From: Nematostella vectensis
Taxonomy: Eukaryota; Cnidaria; Anthozoa; Actiniaria; Edwardsiidae
Assembly: GCF_932526225.1 (NCBI RefSeq)
Contig: NW_026019277.1
Span: 1 to 64,000, forward strand
DNA length: 64,000 nucleotides
Reading direction: 5' to 3'
Shown one piece after another: positions 15,313-27,928 of this stretch. Position numbers and translations under genes: made by a program. Within the stretch, counting starts at the first letter, position 1, and the number at the start of each line of letters is the position of its first letter. The notes under the pieces were generated by a model. It ran no database searches. It was not told the origin of the DNA and saw only the letters and a list, made by a program, of their open reading frames with translations.

Positions 15313-18134
15313 ATGATGATCAATGATGATTAATGATGATTAATTATGATTAATGATAATCAATGATGATTAATGATGATCAATGATGATTAATGATGAT
15401 CAATGATGCTTAATGATGATTTATGATGATCAATGATGATTTATGATGATCAATGATATTTAATGATGATTTATGATGATCAATGATGATTAATGATGAT
15501 CAATGATGATTTATGATGATTTATGATGATCAATGATGATTTATGATGATTAATGATGATCAATGATGATTAATAATGATCAATGATGATTAATGATGAT
15601 TAATGATGATCAATGATGATTAATGATGATCAATGATGATCAATGATGATTAATGATGATTTATGATGATTAATGATGATGAGTAATGATGATTAATGAT
15701 GAGTAATGATGATTTATGATGATCAATGATGATTAATGATGATTTATGATGATTAATGATGATGAGTAATGATGATTAATGATGAGTAATGATGATTAAT
15801 GATGATTAATGATGATTAATGATGATCAATGATGATTAATGATGATCAATGATAATTAATGATAATTTATGATGATCAATGATGCTTAATGATGATTTAT
15901 GATGATCAATGATGATTTATGATGATCAATGATATTTAATGATGATTTATGATGATCAATGATGATTAATGATGATCAATGATGATTAATGATGACGAGT
16001 AATGATGATTAATGATGAGAAATTATGATCGATGATGATTAATGATGATTAATGATGAGTAATGATGATTAATGATAAGTAATGATGATTAATGATGATT
16101 AATGATGATTAATGATGATTAATGATGATTAATGATGATTAATGATGAGTAATGATGATTAATGATGATTAATGATGAGTAATGATGAGTAATGATGAGT
16201 AATGATGATTAATGATGATTAATGATGATTTATGATGAGTAATGATGATTAATGATGAGTAATGATGATTAATGATGATTAATGATGAGTAATGATGATT
16301 AATGATGAGTAATGAGGATTTATGATGATTAATGATGATTAATGATGATCAATGATGATTAATGATGATCAATGATTATAAATGATGATTAATGATGATC
16401 AATGATGATTAATGATGATCAATGATGATTAATGATGATCAATGATGATCAATGATGATCAATGATGATTAATGATGATCAATGATGATTAATGATGATT
16501 TATGATAATCAATGATGATTTATGATGATTAATGATGATTAATGTTGATTAATGATGATCAATTATGATTAATGATGATCAATGATGATTAATGATGATT
16601 TATGATGATCAATGATGATTAATGATGATTTATTATGATTAATGATGATGAGTAATGATGATTGATGATGAGTAATGATGATTTATGATGATCAATGATG
16701 ATTAATGATGATTTATGATGATTAATGATGATGAGTAATGATGATTAATGATGAGTAATGATGATTAATGATGATTAATGATGATTAATGATGATCAATG
16801 ATTATTAATGATGATCAATGATGATTAATGATGATTTATGATGATCAATGATGATTAATGATGATTTATGATGATTAATGATGATTAATGATGATTAATG
16901 ATGATTAATGATGATTAATGATGATAAATGATGATTAATGATGAGAAATGATGATCAATGATGATTAATGATGATTAATGATGAGTAATGATGATTAATG
17001 ATAAGTAATGATGATTAATGATGATCAATGATGATTAATGATGATTAATGATGATTAATGATGATCAATGATGATTAATGATGATCAATGATGATTAATG
17101 ATGATCAATGATGATTAATGATGATTAATGATGATCAATGATGATTAATGATGATTAATGATGATCAATGATGATTAATGATGATCAATGATGATTAATG
17201 ATGATTAATGATGATCAATGATGATTAATGATGATCAATGATGATTAATGATGATCAATGATGATCAATGATGATTAATGATGATCAATGATAAATAATG
17301 ATGATTTATGATGATCAATGATGATTTATGATGATTAATGATGATTAATGTTGATTAATGATGATCAATGATGATTAATGATGATCAATGATGATTAATG
17401 ATGATCAATGATGATTAATGATGATTAATGATGATCAATGATGATTAATGATGATTAATTATGATCAATGATGATTAATGATGATCAATGATGATAAATG
17501 ATGATCAATGATGATCAATGATGATTTATGATGGTTAATGATGATTAATGATGATCAATGATGATTAATGATGAATAATGATGATTAATGATGATTAATG
17601 ATGATTTATGATGATCAATGATGATTAATGATGATTTATGATGATTACTGATGATTAATTATGATTAATGATGATTAATGATGATTAATGATGATTAATG
17701 ATGAGTAATGATGAGTAATGATGATTAATGATGATCAATGATGATTAATGATGATTTATGATGGTTAATGATGATTAATGATGATCAATGATGATTAATG
17801 ATGATTAATGATGATTAATGATGATTGATGATGATTTATGATGATTAATGATGATTAATGATGATTTATGATGATTAATGATGATTAATGATGATTAATG
17901 ATGATTAATGATGATTAATGATGATTAATGATGATTAATGATGATCAATGATGAGTAATGATGAGTAATGATGATTAATGATGATTAATGATGATCAATG
18001 ATGAGTAATGATGAGTAATGATGATTAATGATGAGTAATGATGATTAATGATGAGTAATGATGAGTAATGATGATTAAAAATTAGTAATGATGAGTAATG
18101 ATGAGTAATGATGAGTAATGATGATTAATGATGA
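15313..18134. repeat. 10-bp minisatellite array, block 4
   Basis: Last block of the 10-bp array. The first ~500 bp match the flank after copy 1 of the 152-bp tail with scattered single-base changes. The middle (about 16350-17650) is enriched in ATGATCAATG units, often alternating with ATGATTAATG. The block ends abruptly at ATGATTAATGATGA, with the next bases GAGTGGCGC belonging to the first tRNA-like head of the neighbouring satellite. Confidence 0.95.
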
Positions 18135-18136
18135 GA

Positions 18137-19488
18137 GTGGCGCGATAGCTCAGTGGTACGGGCTTCGCTTCTCAAACAAGAGGGCCCGGGTTCGAATCCA
18201 GGTCAGATCAACTTGGGATTTTTTCAGTGGTGTAAAGATAAGGACGTTAAGGGGACGTCAAAATAAGTGAGTTTGTGGGTGAGTTGACAGGTGTATAGGG
18301 CAACAAGAGTTGGTCAAAGGGGTACAGGGTTTCAGGGGTTGGTAATAAGGGTCAATGATATCAAGAACTAGGTCATAGGGGTGCAAGTTATGAATGAGTG
18401 AGTACACAGGGTTACAGGGTATCAATGGCTTGGTCTTGGATGTGCAGGGTTTTAGGGGATGGTTCAAACAGGTACAGTGATTCAAGGGCTAGGTAATATG
18501 GGTACATTATAATAATTAATAATAATAATTAATAATAATAGCTACCCTATATCCCTGTGTATCCACCCCTAATTAAGCTACACCCCTACGACCTAAAACT
18601 AACTACGCTATACTCATGAATACCTACCCCTAACTAAGCTTTACCCCTACGACATAGCAATAACTACACTTTACCCCTGAGTACCCAACCCTTGCTAAGC
18701 TTACACACCTGTGACGTAGCACTAACTACCCTATACCCCTGAATACCCAACCCTAACTAAACTACACCCGTATAACCGAGCACTTACCTACCCTATAACC
18801 CTGAGTACCCACCCCTAACTAAACTACACCCTTATATCCTAGCACTAACTAGCCTATACCCCTGAGTACCCACACCTAGCTAAGCTACACCCCTACGACT
18901 TAGCACTAACTAGCGTATACCCCTGAATACCCAACCCTAGCTAAAATACACCTCTACTACCTAGCACTAACTACCCTATACCCCTGAATACCCACCCCTA
19001 AACTAAGCTACACCCTTATGACTTGGCTGTAACTGCCCTATACCCCTGAGTACCCACCCCAAACTAAGCTAAACCACTACGACCTAGCACTAACTACCCT
19101 ATACCCATGAGCACCCACCGCTAATAAAGCTACACCCCTATAACTTAGCACTTACCACCCTATACCCTTGAGTACCAACTCCTAACTAAGCTACACCCCT
19201 ATGACCTAGCACTTACTACCCTATACCCCTGCCTACCCATCCCTAACTGACCTACACCCCTATGACACCTAATCACATAACTACCCTTTATCCATGTATG
19301 ACCAAGCGCTTACAAACTTGCACCCCAGTGACCATGCCATTTATATCCTGTACCCCTCTGCACCCACCCCCTAATGCCACCGTCCTTACCTTAACCCCTG
19401 AAAAAGTCCCTAGTTGATCTTACCTGGATTCGAACCCTGGACCGCTTGCTTAAGAAGCGAAGCCCGTACCACTGAGCCATAGCGCCAC
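18137..19488. repeat. Satellite unit 1 (short hinge)
   Basis: Forward head 18137-18212 is canonical, with intact A and B boxes. It has no inverted partner upstream and abuts the 10-bp array directly. G arm to about 18505, hinge of about 35 bp, then a C arm from 18542 of about 13 monomers; the first two starts (18542 and 18603) are 61 bp apart. Reverse head 19413-19488 has anticodon-loop sequence CTTAAGC. Confidence 0.9.
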
Positions 19489-19575
19489 TCTCGAGATATC
19501 AAGGAAAAACTACTCTATACCTTATATGGTTGGGTAAACAAGGCTATACGGTAGTTACTTCTAGTTTTCAAGAGA
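19489..19575. promoter_or_regulatory. 87-bp divergent spacer between tRNA-like heads (representative of 24)
   Basis: This spacer separates a minus-strand head (left) from a plus-strand head (right), so it is the shared 5' flank of two divergent tRNA-like sequences. It begins TCTCGAGATATCAAGG, contains the TATA-like stretch CCTTATATGG, and ends TCAAGAGA. The same spacer occurs between every pair of neighbouring heads; it is 87 bp in 22 cases and 86 bp in two (before 26458 and 27929). Its two halves are weak inverted relatives of each other. Upstream TATA-like elements can assist Pol III on some tRNA genes; a promoter role here is inferred. Confidence 0.5.
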
Positions 19576-21632
19576 GTGGCGCGATAACTCAGTGGTACGG
19601 GCTTCGCTTCTCAAACAAGAGGGCCGGGGTTCGAATCCAGGTCAGATCAACTTTTTATTTTTTCAGTGGTGTAAAGATAGGGACGTTAAGGGGATGATTA
19701 GATAAATGAGTTTGTGGGTGAGTTGACAGGTGAATAGGGCGACAAGAGTTGGTCAAAGGGGTACAGGGTTTCAAGGGTTGGTAATAAGGGTCAATGATAC
19801 CAAGAAATAGGTCATAGGGGTGCAAGTTATGAATAAGTGAGTCCACAGGGGTATAGGGTATCAATGGCTTGGTCTTGGAGGTGCAGGGTTTTATGGGATG
19901 GTTCAAACAGGTACAGGGATTCAAGAGCTAGGTTATATGGGTACATTATAATAATTAATAATAATAATTAATAGTAATTAATAATAGTAATAATCAATAA
20001 TAATAATAATAATAATTAATAGTTAAAAATTAATAATTAATTAATAATTATGAATAGTTAAAATTAATAATTAATTAATAATATTTAATATTTAAAAATT
20101 AATAATTAATTAATAATAATTAATAATAAATATTTAATAATACAAAATTAATAATAAAAAATTAGTAATTATTATTATTAATTAATATCTAATAAATTAT
20201 AATTGAATATAATAAATAATTATTAATAATTAATGAAAAATAATAATAAATAATAAATAATAAATAATAATAATAAATAATAATTAATAATATTTAATAA
20301 TTAAGAATAATTAATAATAATAAGTAATTAATAATTAATAATAATAATTATTATTAATAATCAATATTACTTAAAAATAATTAATTATTAATTATAATTA
20401 ATAGTGATTATAATTATATATAAAGATCAATTAATTATATTAAATAATTATATAATTGATTATATTATAATTAATAATTAAATATATAATTAATTATAAT
20501 TAATAAATTAATTTTTATTTTTTATTAATTATATACAATTAATTATAATTATTAATTATAATTAATTAATTATATATTATATATATTATATATAAATTAA
20601 ATATTATATATATATATATTATATATATATATATATATATTATATAATTAACTATAATGAATTAATAATTAATTAATAATTATTTATAATTAAAAGTAAA
20701 TATAATTAATAATAATTAATAATAATAAACAAATAATAATAATATATAATCGTAGTTAATAATAATAATTAATAATAATAAAAACATAAGAAGTAATTAA
20801 TAATAATTAATAATAATTGATAATTAATAATTAATAATAAATAATAATTACGAATAATTAATAAAAACTTAATATTAATAATTAATAAATATTAATAATA
20901 AATAATGAGAAATAATTAATAAATGATAAATAATAATTAATGAATAATAATTAATAATAATAATTAATAATAATAATTAATAATAAAAATTAATAATAAT
21001 AATTAATCATAATAATAATAATAATAATTAATAATTATAATAATTAATAATAGATACCCTATATCCCTGAGTATCCACACCTAACTAAGCTACACCCCTA
21101 AGACCTAGCACTAACTAGCCAATACCCCTGAATACTCAACCCTAACTAAACTACACCTTATGACTTGGTTGTAACTACCCTATACACCTGAGTACCCACC
21201 TCTAACTAAGATAAACCCCTACGACCTAGCACTAACTACCCGATACCCATGAGTACCCACCGCTAACTAAGCTACACCCCTAGGACTTAGCACTAACTAC
21301 CCTATACCCCTGAGTACCAACCCCTAACTAAGCTACACCCCTATGACATAGCACTTACTACCCTATACCCCTGCATACGACTCCCTTACTGACCTACACC
21401 CCTATCACACCTAATCACATAACTACCCTTTACCTATGTATGACCAAGCGCTAACCAACTTGCACCCTTGTGACCCTGCCGTTTATATCCTGTACCCCTG
21501 TGCACCCACCTCCTAATGCCACCGTCCTTACCTTAACACCCCTGAAAAAGTCCCTAGTTGATCTTACCTGGATTCGAACCCTGTCCCGTTTGCTTGAGAA
21601 GTGAAGTCCGTACCACTGAGCCATACCGCCAC
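19576..21632. repeat. Satellite unit 2 (expanded hinge)
   Basis: Forward head 19576-19651 has the altered box A TAACTCAGTGG and an intact B box, followed by T5 and T6 runs. G arm to about 19944, AT hinge 19945-21053, C arm of about seven monomers, reverse head 21557-21632 with loop CTCAAGC and a GAAGTGAAG stem variant. Confidence 0.9.
19945..21053. repeat. AT-rich hinge of unit 2
   Basis: About 1.1 kb of almost pure A and T, mainly TAA, TTAA and ATT mixtures. At 20570-20650 there is a run of alternating TA and ATATT that is its own complement and could extrude as a cruciform. No coding sequence. Confidence 0.92.
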
Positions 21633-21719
21633 TCTCGAGATATCAAGGAAAAACTACTCTATAACTTATAAGGCTGGGTAAACAAGGCTATACGGTAGTT
21701 ACTTCTAGTTTTAAAGAGA

Positions 21720-23070
21720 GTGGCGCGATAGCTCAGTGGTACGGGTTTCGCTTCTCAAACAAGAGGGCCGGTGTTCGAATCAAGGTCAGATCAACTTGGG
21801 ATTTTTCAGGGGTGTAAAGATAAGGACGTTAAGGGGACGTTTAGATAAGTAAGTTTGTGGGTGAGTTGACAGGTGTATAGGGTAACAAGAGCTGGTGAAA
21901 GGGGTACAGGGTTTCAAGGGTTGGTAATAAGGGTCAATGATATCAAGAACTAGGTCATAGGGGTGCAAGTTATGAATGAGTGAGTACACAGGGGTAAAGG
22001 GTATCAATGTCTTGGTCTTCGGGGTGCAGGTTTTAGGGGATGGTTCAAACAGGTACAGGGATTTAAGAGGTAAGTAATATTGGTACATTATAATAATTAA
22101 TAATAATAATTAATAATAATAATTACCCTATATCCCTGAGTATCCACCCCTAATTAAGCTACACCCCTACGACCTAGCACTAACTACGCTATACTCCTGA
22201 ATACCTACCCCTAACTAAGCTTTACCCCTACGACCTAGCAATAACTACACTTTACCCCTGAGTACCCAACCCTTGCTAAGCTTACACCCCTGTGACGTAG
22301 CACTAACTACCCTATACCCCTGAATACCCAACCCTAACTAAACTACACCCGTATAACCGAGCACTTACCAACCCTATAACCCTGAGTACCCACCCCTAAC
22401 TAAACTACACCCTTATATCCTAGCACTAACTAGCCTATACCCCTGAGTACCCACACCTAGCTAAGCTACACCCCTACGACTTAGCACTAACTAGCGTATA
22501 CCCCTGAATACCCAACCCTAACTAAAATACACCTCTACTATCTAGCACTAACTACCCTATACCCCTGAATACCCACCCCTAAACTAAGCTACACCCTTAT
22601 GACTTGGCTGTAACTGCCCTATACCCCTGAGTACCCACCCCAAACTAAGCTTAACCACTAAGACCTAGCACTAACTACCCTATACCCATGAGCACCCACC
22701 GCTAATAAAGCTACACCCCTAGGACTTAGCACTAACTACCCTATACCCCTGAGTACCAACCCCTAACTAAGCTACACCCCTATGACCTACCACTTACTAC
22801 CCTATACCCCTGCCTACCCATCCCTAACTGACCTACACCCCTATGACACCTAATCACATAACTACCCTTACCCATGTATGACCAAGCGCTTACAAACTTG
22901 CACCCCAGTGACCATGCCATTTATATCCTGTACCCCTCTGCACCCACCCCCTAATGCCACCGTCCTTACCTTAACACCCCTGAAAAAGTCCCTAGTTGAT
23001 CTTACCTGGATTCGAACCCTGGCCCGTTTGCTTGAGAAGCGAAGCCCGTACCACTGAGCCTTTGCGCCAC
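21720..23070. repeat. Satellite unit 3 (short hinge)
   Basis: Forward head 21720-21795 has a damaged box B (TGTTCGAATCA) and is followed by a T5 run. G arm to about 22085, hinge about 40 bp, C arm to 22994, reverse head 22995-23070 with loop CTCAAGC and the 5' variant GGCGCAAAGG. Confidence 0.9.
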
Positions 23071-23157
23071 TCTCGAGATATCAAGGAAAAACTACTCTAT
23101 ACCTTATATGGCTGGGTAAACAAGGCTATACGTTGAATACTTCTAGTTTTCAAGAGA

Positions 23158-25239
23158 GTGGCGCGATAGCTCAGTGGTACGGGCTTCGCTTCTCAAACAA
23201 GAGGGCCCGGGTTCGAATCCAAGTCAGATCAACTTGGGATTTTTTCAGTGGTGTGAAGATAAGGACGTTAAGGGGACGTCAAAATAAGTGAGTTTGTGGG
23301 TGAGTTGACAGGTGTATAGGGCAACAAGTGTTGGTCAAAGCGGTACAGGGTTTCAAGGGTTGGTAATAAGGGTCAATGATACCAAGAAATAGGTCATAGG
23401 GGTGCAAGTTATGAATAAGTGAGTCCACAGGGGTACAGGGTATCAATGGCTTGGTCTTGGAGGTGCAGGGTTTTATGGGATGGTTCAAACAGGTACAGGG
23501 ATTCAAGAGCTAGGTTATATGGGTACATTATAATAATTAATAATAATAATTAATAGTAATTAATAATAGTAATAATCAATAATAATAATAATAACAATTA
23601 ATAGTTAAAAATTAATAATTAATTAATAATTATTAATAGTTAAAATTAATAATTAATTAATAATATTTAATATTTAAAAATTAATAATTAATTAATAATA
23701 ATTAATAATAAATATTTAATAATACAAAATGAATAATAAAAAATTAGTAATGATTATTATTAATTAATATCTAATAAATTATAATTAAAAATAATAAATA
23801 ATTATTAATAATTAATGAAAAATAATAATAAATAATAAATAATAAATAATAATAATAAATAATAATTAATAATATTTAATAATTAAGAATAATTAATAAT
23901 AATAAGTAATTAATAATTAATAATAATTGATAACTAATAATTAATAATAATAATTAATATTAATAATAACAATTAATAATTACTAATAATAATTATTATT
24001 AATAATCAATATTACTTAATAATAATTAATTATTAATTATAATTAATAGTGATTATAATTAATTATAAAGATCAATTAATTATATTAAATAATTATATAA
24101 TTGATTATATTATAATTAATAATTAAATATATAATTAATTATAATTAATTAATTATTTTTTATTAATTTTATTAATTATATACAATTAATTATAATTATT
24201 AATTATAATTAATTAATTATATATTATATATATTATATATAAATTAAATATTATATATATATATATTATATATATATATATATTATATAATTAACTATAA
24301 TTAATTAATAATTAATTAATAATTATTTATAATTAAAAGTAAATATAATTAATAATAATTAATAATAATAAAAACATAAGAAGTAATTAATAATAATTAA
24401 TAATAATTGATAATTAATAATTAATAATAAATAATAATTACGAATAATCAATAAAAACTTAATATTGATAATTAATAAATATTAATAATAAATAATGAGA
24501 AATAATTAATAAATGATAAATAATAATTAATGAATAATAATTAATAATTAATTATAATAACTAATAATAATAATTAATAATAATAATTAATAATAAAAAT
24601 TAATAATAATAATTAATCATAATAATAATAATAATTAATAATTATAATAATTAATAATAGCTACCCTATATCCCTGAGTATCCACCCCTATCTAAGCTAC
24701 ACCGCTAAGACCTAGCACTAACTAGCCAATACCCCTGAATACTCAACCCTAACTAAACTACACCTTATGACTTGGTTGTAACTACCCTATACACCTGAGT
24801 ACCCACCTCTAACTAAGATAAACCCCTACGACCTAGCACTAACTACCCGATACCCATGAGTACCCACCGCTAACTAAGCTACACCCCTAGGACTTAGCAC
24901 TAACTACCCTATACCCCTGAGTACCAACCCCTAACTAAGCTACACCCCTATGACCTAGCACTTACTACCCTATACCCCTGCATACCACTCCCTTACTGAC
25001 CTACACCACTATCACACCTAATCACATAACTACCCTTTACCTATGTATGACCAAGCGGTTACCAACTTGCACCCTTGTGACCCTGCCGTTTATATCCTGT
25101 ACCCCTGTGCACCCACCTCCTAATGCCACCGTCCTTACCTTAACACCCCTGAAAAAGTCCCTAGTTGATCTTACCTGGATTCGAACCCTGGCCCGTTTGC
25201 TTGAGAAGTGAAGCCCGTACCACTGAGCCATAGCGCCAC
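23158..25239. repeat. Satellite unit 4 (expanded hinge)
   Basis: Forward head 23158-23233 has intact A and B boxes, unlike most expanded-hinge units, whose box A is TAACTCAGTGG. Hinge 23527-24660. Short C arm, reverse head 25164-25239 with loop CTCAAGC and GAAGTGAAG stem variant. Confidence 0.9.
23527..24660. repeat. AT-rich hinge of unit 4
   Basis: About 1.13 kb of TAA/TTAA-rich DNA closely matching the hinge of unit 2, with a TA-alternating palindromic core at about 24215-24295. It lacks the segment with AAACAAATAATAATAATATA that unit 2 has after the core. Confidence 0.9.
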
Positions 25240-25326
25240 TCTCGAGATATCAAGGAAAAACTACTCTATAACTTATAAGGCTGGGTAAACAAGGCTATAC
25301 GGTAGATACTTCTAGTTTTCAAGAGA

Positions 25327-26371
25327 GTGGCGCGATAGCTCAGTGGTACGGTTTTCGCTTCTCAAACAAGAGGGCCGGTGTTCGAATCAAGGTCAGATCA
25401 ACTTGGGATTTTTCAGGGGTGTAAAGATAAGGACGTTAAGGGGACGTTTAGATAAGTAAGTTTGTGGGTGAGTTGACAGGTGTATAGGGTAACAAGAGCT
25501 GGTGAAAGGGGTACAGGGTTTCAAGGGTTGGTAATAAGGGTCAATGATATCAAAAACTAGGTCATAGGGGTGCAAGTTATGAATGAGTGAGTACACAGGG
25601 GTACAGGGTATCAATGGCTTGGTCTTGGATGTGCAGGGTTTTAGGGGATGGTTCAAACAGGTACAGCGATTCAAGGGCTAGGTAATATGCGTACATTATA
25701 ATAATTAATAATAATAATTAATAATAATAGCTACACTATATCCCTGAGTATCCACCCCTAACTAAGCTACACCCTACGACCTAGCACTAACTACGCTATA
25801 CTCCTAAATACCTACCCCTAACTAAGCTTTACCCCTACGACCTAGCAATAACTACACTTTACCGCTGAGTACCCAACCCTTGCTAAGCTTACACCCCTGT
25901 GACGTAGCACTAACTACCCTATACCCCTGAATACCCAAACCTAACTAAACTACACCCGTATAACCGAGCACTTACCTACCCTATTACCCTGAGTACCCAC
26001 CCCTAACTAAACTACACCCCTATGTCCTAGCACTAACTAGCCTATACACCTGAGTACCAACCCCTAACGAAGCTACACCCTATGACCTAGCACTTACTAC
26101 CCTATACCCCTGCCTACCCAACCCTAACTGACCTACACCCCTATGACACCTAATCACATAACTACCCTTTACCCATGTATGACAAAGCGCTTACAAACTT
26201 GCACCCCAGGGACCATGCCATTTATATCCTGTACCCCTCTGCACCCACCCCCTAATGCCAACGTCCTTACCTTAACACCCCTGAAAAAGTCCCTAGTTGA
26301 TCTTACCTGGATTCGAACCCTGGCCCGTTTGCTTGAGAAGCGAAGCCCGTACCACTGAGCCTTTGCGCCAC
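25327..26371. repeat. Satellite unit 5 (shortest class)
   Basis: Forward head 25327-25402 with damaged box B (TGTTCGAATCA). The next forward head starts 1131 bp on, about 184 bp or three monomers less than the common 1315-bp class; the C arm is correspondingly shorter. Reverse head 26296-26371 has loop CTCAAGC and the GGCGCAAAGG variant. Confidence 0.88.
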
Positions 26372-26457
26372 TCTCGAGATATCAAGGAAAAACTACTCTA
26401 TCCTTATATGGCTGGGTAAACAAGGCTATACGTTAGTTACTTCTAGTTTTCAAGAGA

Positions 26458-27842
26458 TTGGCGCAATAACTCAGTGGTACGGGCTTCGCTTCTCAAACAA
26501 GAGGGCCCGGGTTCGAATCCAGGTCAGATCAACTTGGGATTTTTTCAGTGGCGTAAAGATAAAGACGTTAAGGGGACGTTTAGATAAGTGAGTTTGTGGG
26601 TGAGTTGACAGGTGTATAGGGTAACAAGAGCTGGTGAAAGGGGTACAGGGTTTCAAGGGTTGGTAATAAGGGTCAATGATACCAAGAACTAGGTCATAGG
26701 TGTGCACGTTATGAATGAGTGAGTACACAGGTGTACAGGGTATCAATGGCATGGTCTTGGATGTGCAGTGTTTTAGGGGATGGTTCAAACAGGTACAGTG
26801 ATTCAAGGGCTAGGTAATATGGGTACATTATAATAATTAATAATAATAATTAATAATAATAGCTACCCTATATCCCTGAGTATCCACCCCTAATTAAGCT
26901 ACACCCCTACGACCTAACACTAACTACGCTATACTCATGAATACCTACCCCTAACTAAGCTTTACCCCTACGACATAGCAATAACTACACTTTACCCCTG
27001 AGTACCCAACCCTTGCTAAGCTTACACACCTGTGACGTAGCACTAACTACCCTATACCCCTGAATACCCAACCCTAACTAAACTACACCCGTTTAACCGA
27101 GCACTTACCTACCCTATAACCCTGAGTACCCACCCCTAACTAAACTACACCCTTATATCCTAGCACTAACTAGCCTATACCCCTGAGTACCCACACCTAG
27201 CTAAGCTACACCCCTACGACTTAGCACTAACTAGCGTATACCCCTGAATACCCAACCCTAACTAAAATACACCTCTACTACCTAGCACTAACTACCCTAT
27301 ACCCCTGAATACCCACCCCTAAACTAAGCTACACCCTTATGACTTGGCTGTAACTGCCCTATACCCCTGAGTACCCACCCCAAACTAAGCTAAACCAACC
27401 CAACCCAACCCTAGCTAAAATACACCTCTACTTTCTAGCACTAACTACTCTATACCCCTGAATACCCACCCCTAAACTAAGCTACACCCTTATGACTTAG
27501 CACTTACCACCCTATACCCCTGAGTACCAACCCCTAACTAAGCTACACCCCTATGACCTAGCACTTACTACCCTATACCCCTGCCTACCCATCCCTAACT
27601 GACCTACACCCCTATGACACCTAATCACATAACTACCCTTTACCCATGTATGACAAAGCGCTTACAAACTTGCACCCCAGTGACCATGCCATTTATATCC
27701 TGTACCCCTCTGCACCCACCCCCTAATGCCAACGTCCTTACCTTAACACCCCTGAAAAAGTCCCTAGTTGATCTTACCTGCATTCGAACCCTGGCCCGTT
27801 TGCTTGAGAAGCGAAGCCCGTACCACTGAGCCATAGCGCCAC
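26458..27842. repeat. Satellite unit 6
   Basis: Forward head 26458-26533 begins TTGGCGCAATAACTC, a variant shared only with unit 7, with B box intact. C arm contains a local junction near 27397 (CCAACCCAACCCAACCC), consistent with slippage or unequal exchange, and the unit repeat length is an unusual 1471 bp. Reverse head 27767-27842 has loop CTCAAGC. Confidence 0.88.
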
Positions 27843-27928
27843 TCTCGAGATATCAAGGAAAAACTACTCTATCCTTATATGGCTGGGTAAACAAGGCTAT
27901 ACGTTAGTTACTTCTAGTTTTCAAGAGA

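Noticed and set aside
1-18134. Possible coding repeat protein gene on the plus strand
   Set aside because: The plus strand of the monomer has TGA and TAA in rapid succession in all frames.
18137-18212. Functional tRNA-Leu genes
   Set aside because: Acceptor positions do not pair, T-stem has mismatches, and the long variable arm of tRNA-Leu is missing. Treated as tRNA-derived repeats.
18542-19330. CCCTAAC motifs suggesting telomeric repeats
   Set aside because: CCCTAA occurs once per 61-bp monomer, never in tandem hexamers, so it is not telomere sequence.
27614-27834. Paired 71-codon plus and 64-codon minus frames over reverse heads
   Set aside because: Both overlap the tRNA-like head and the adjacent C arm. 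The encoded strings are translations of Pol III boxes, not protein domains.
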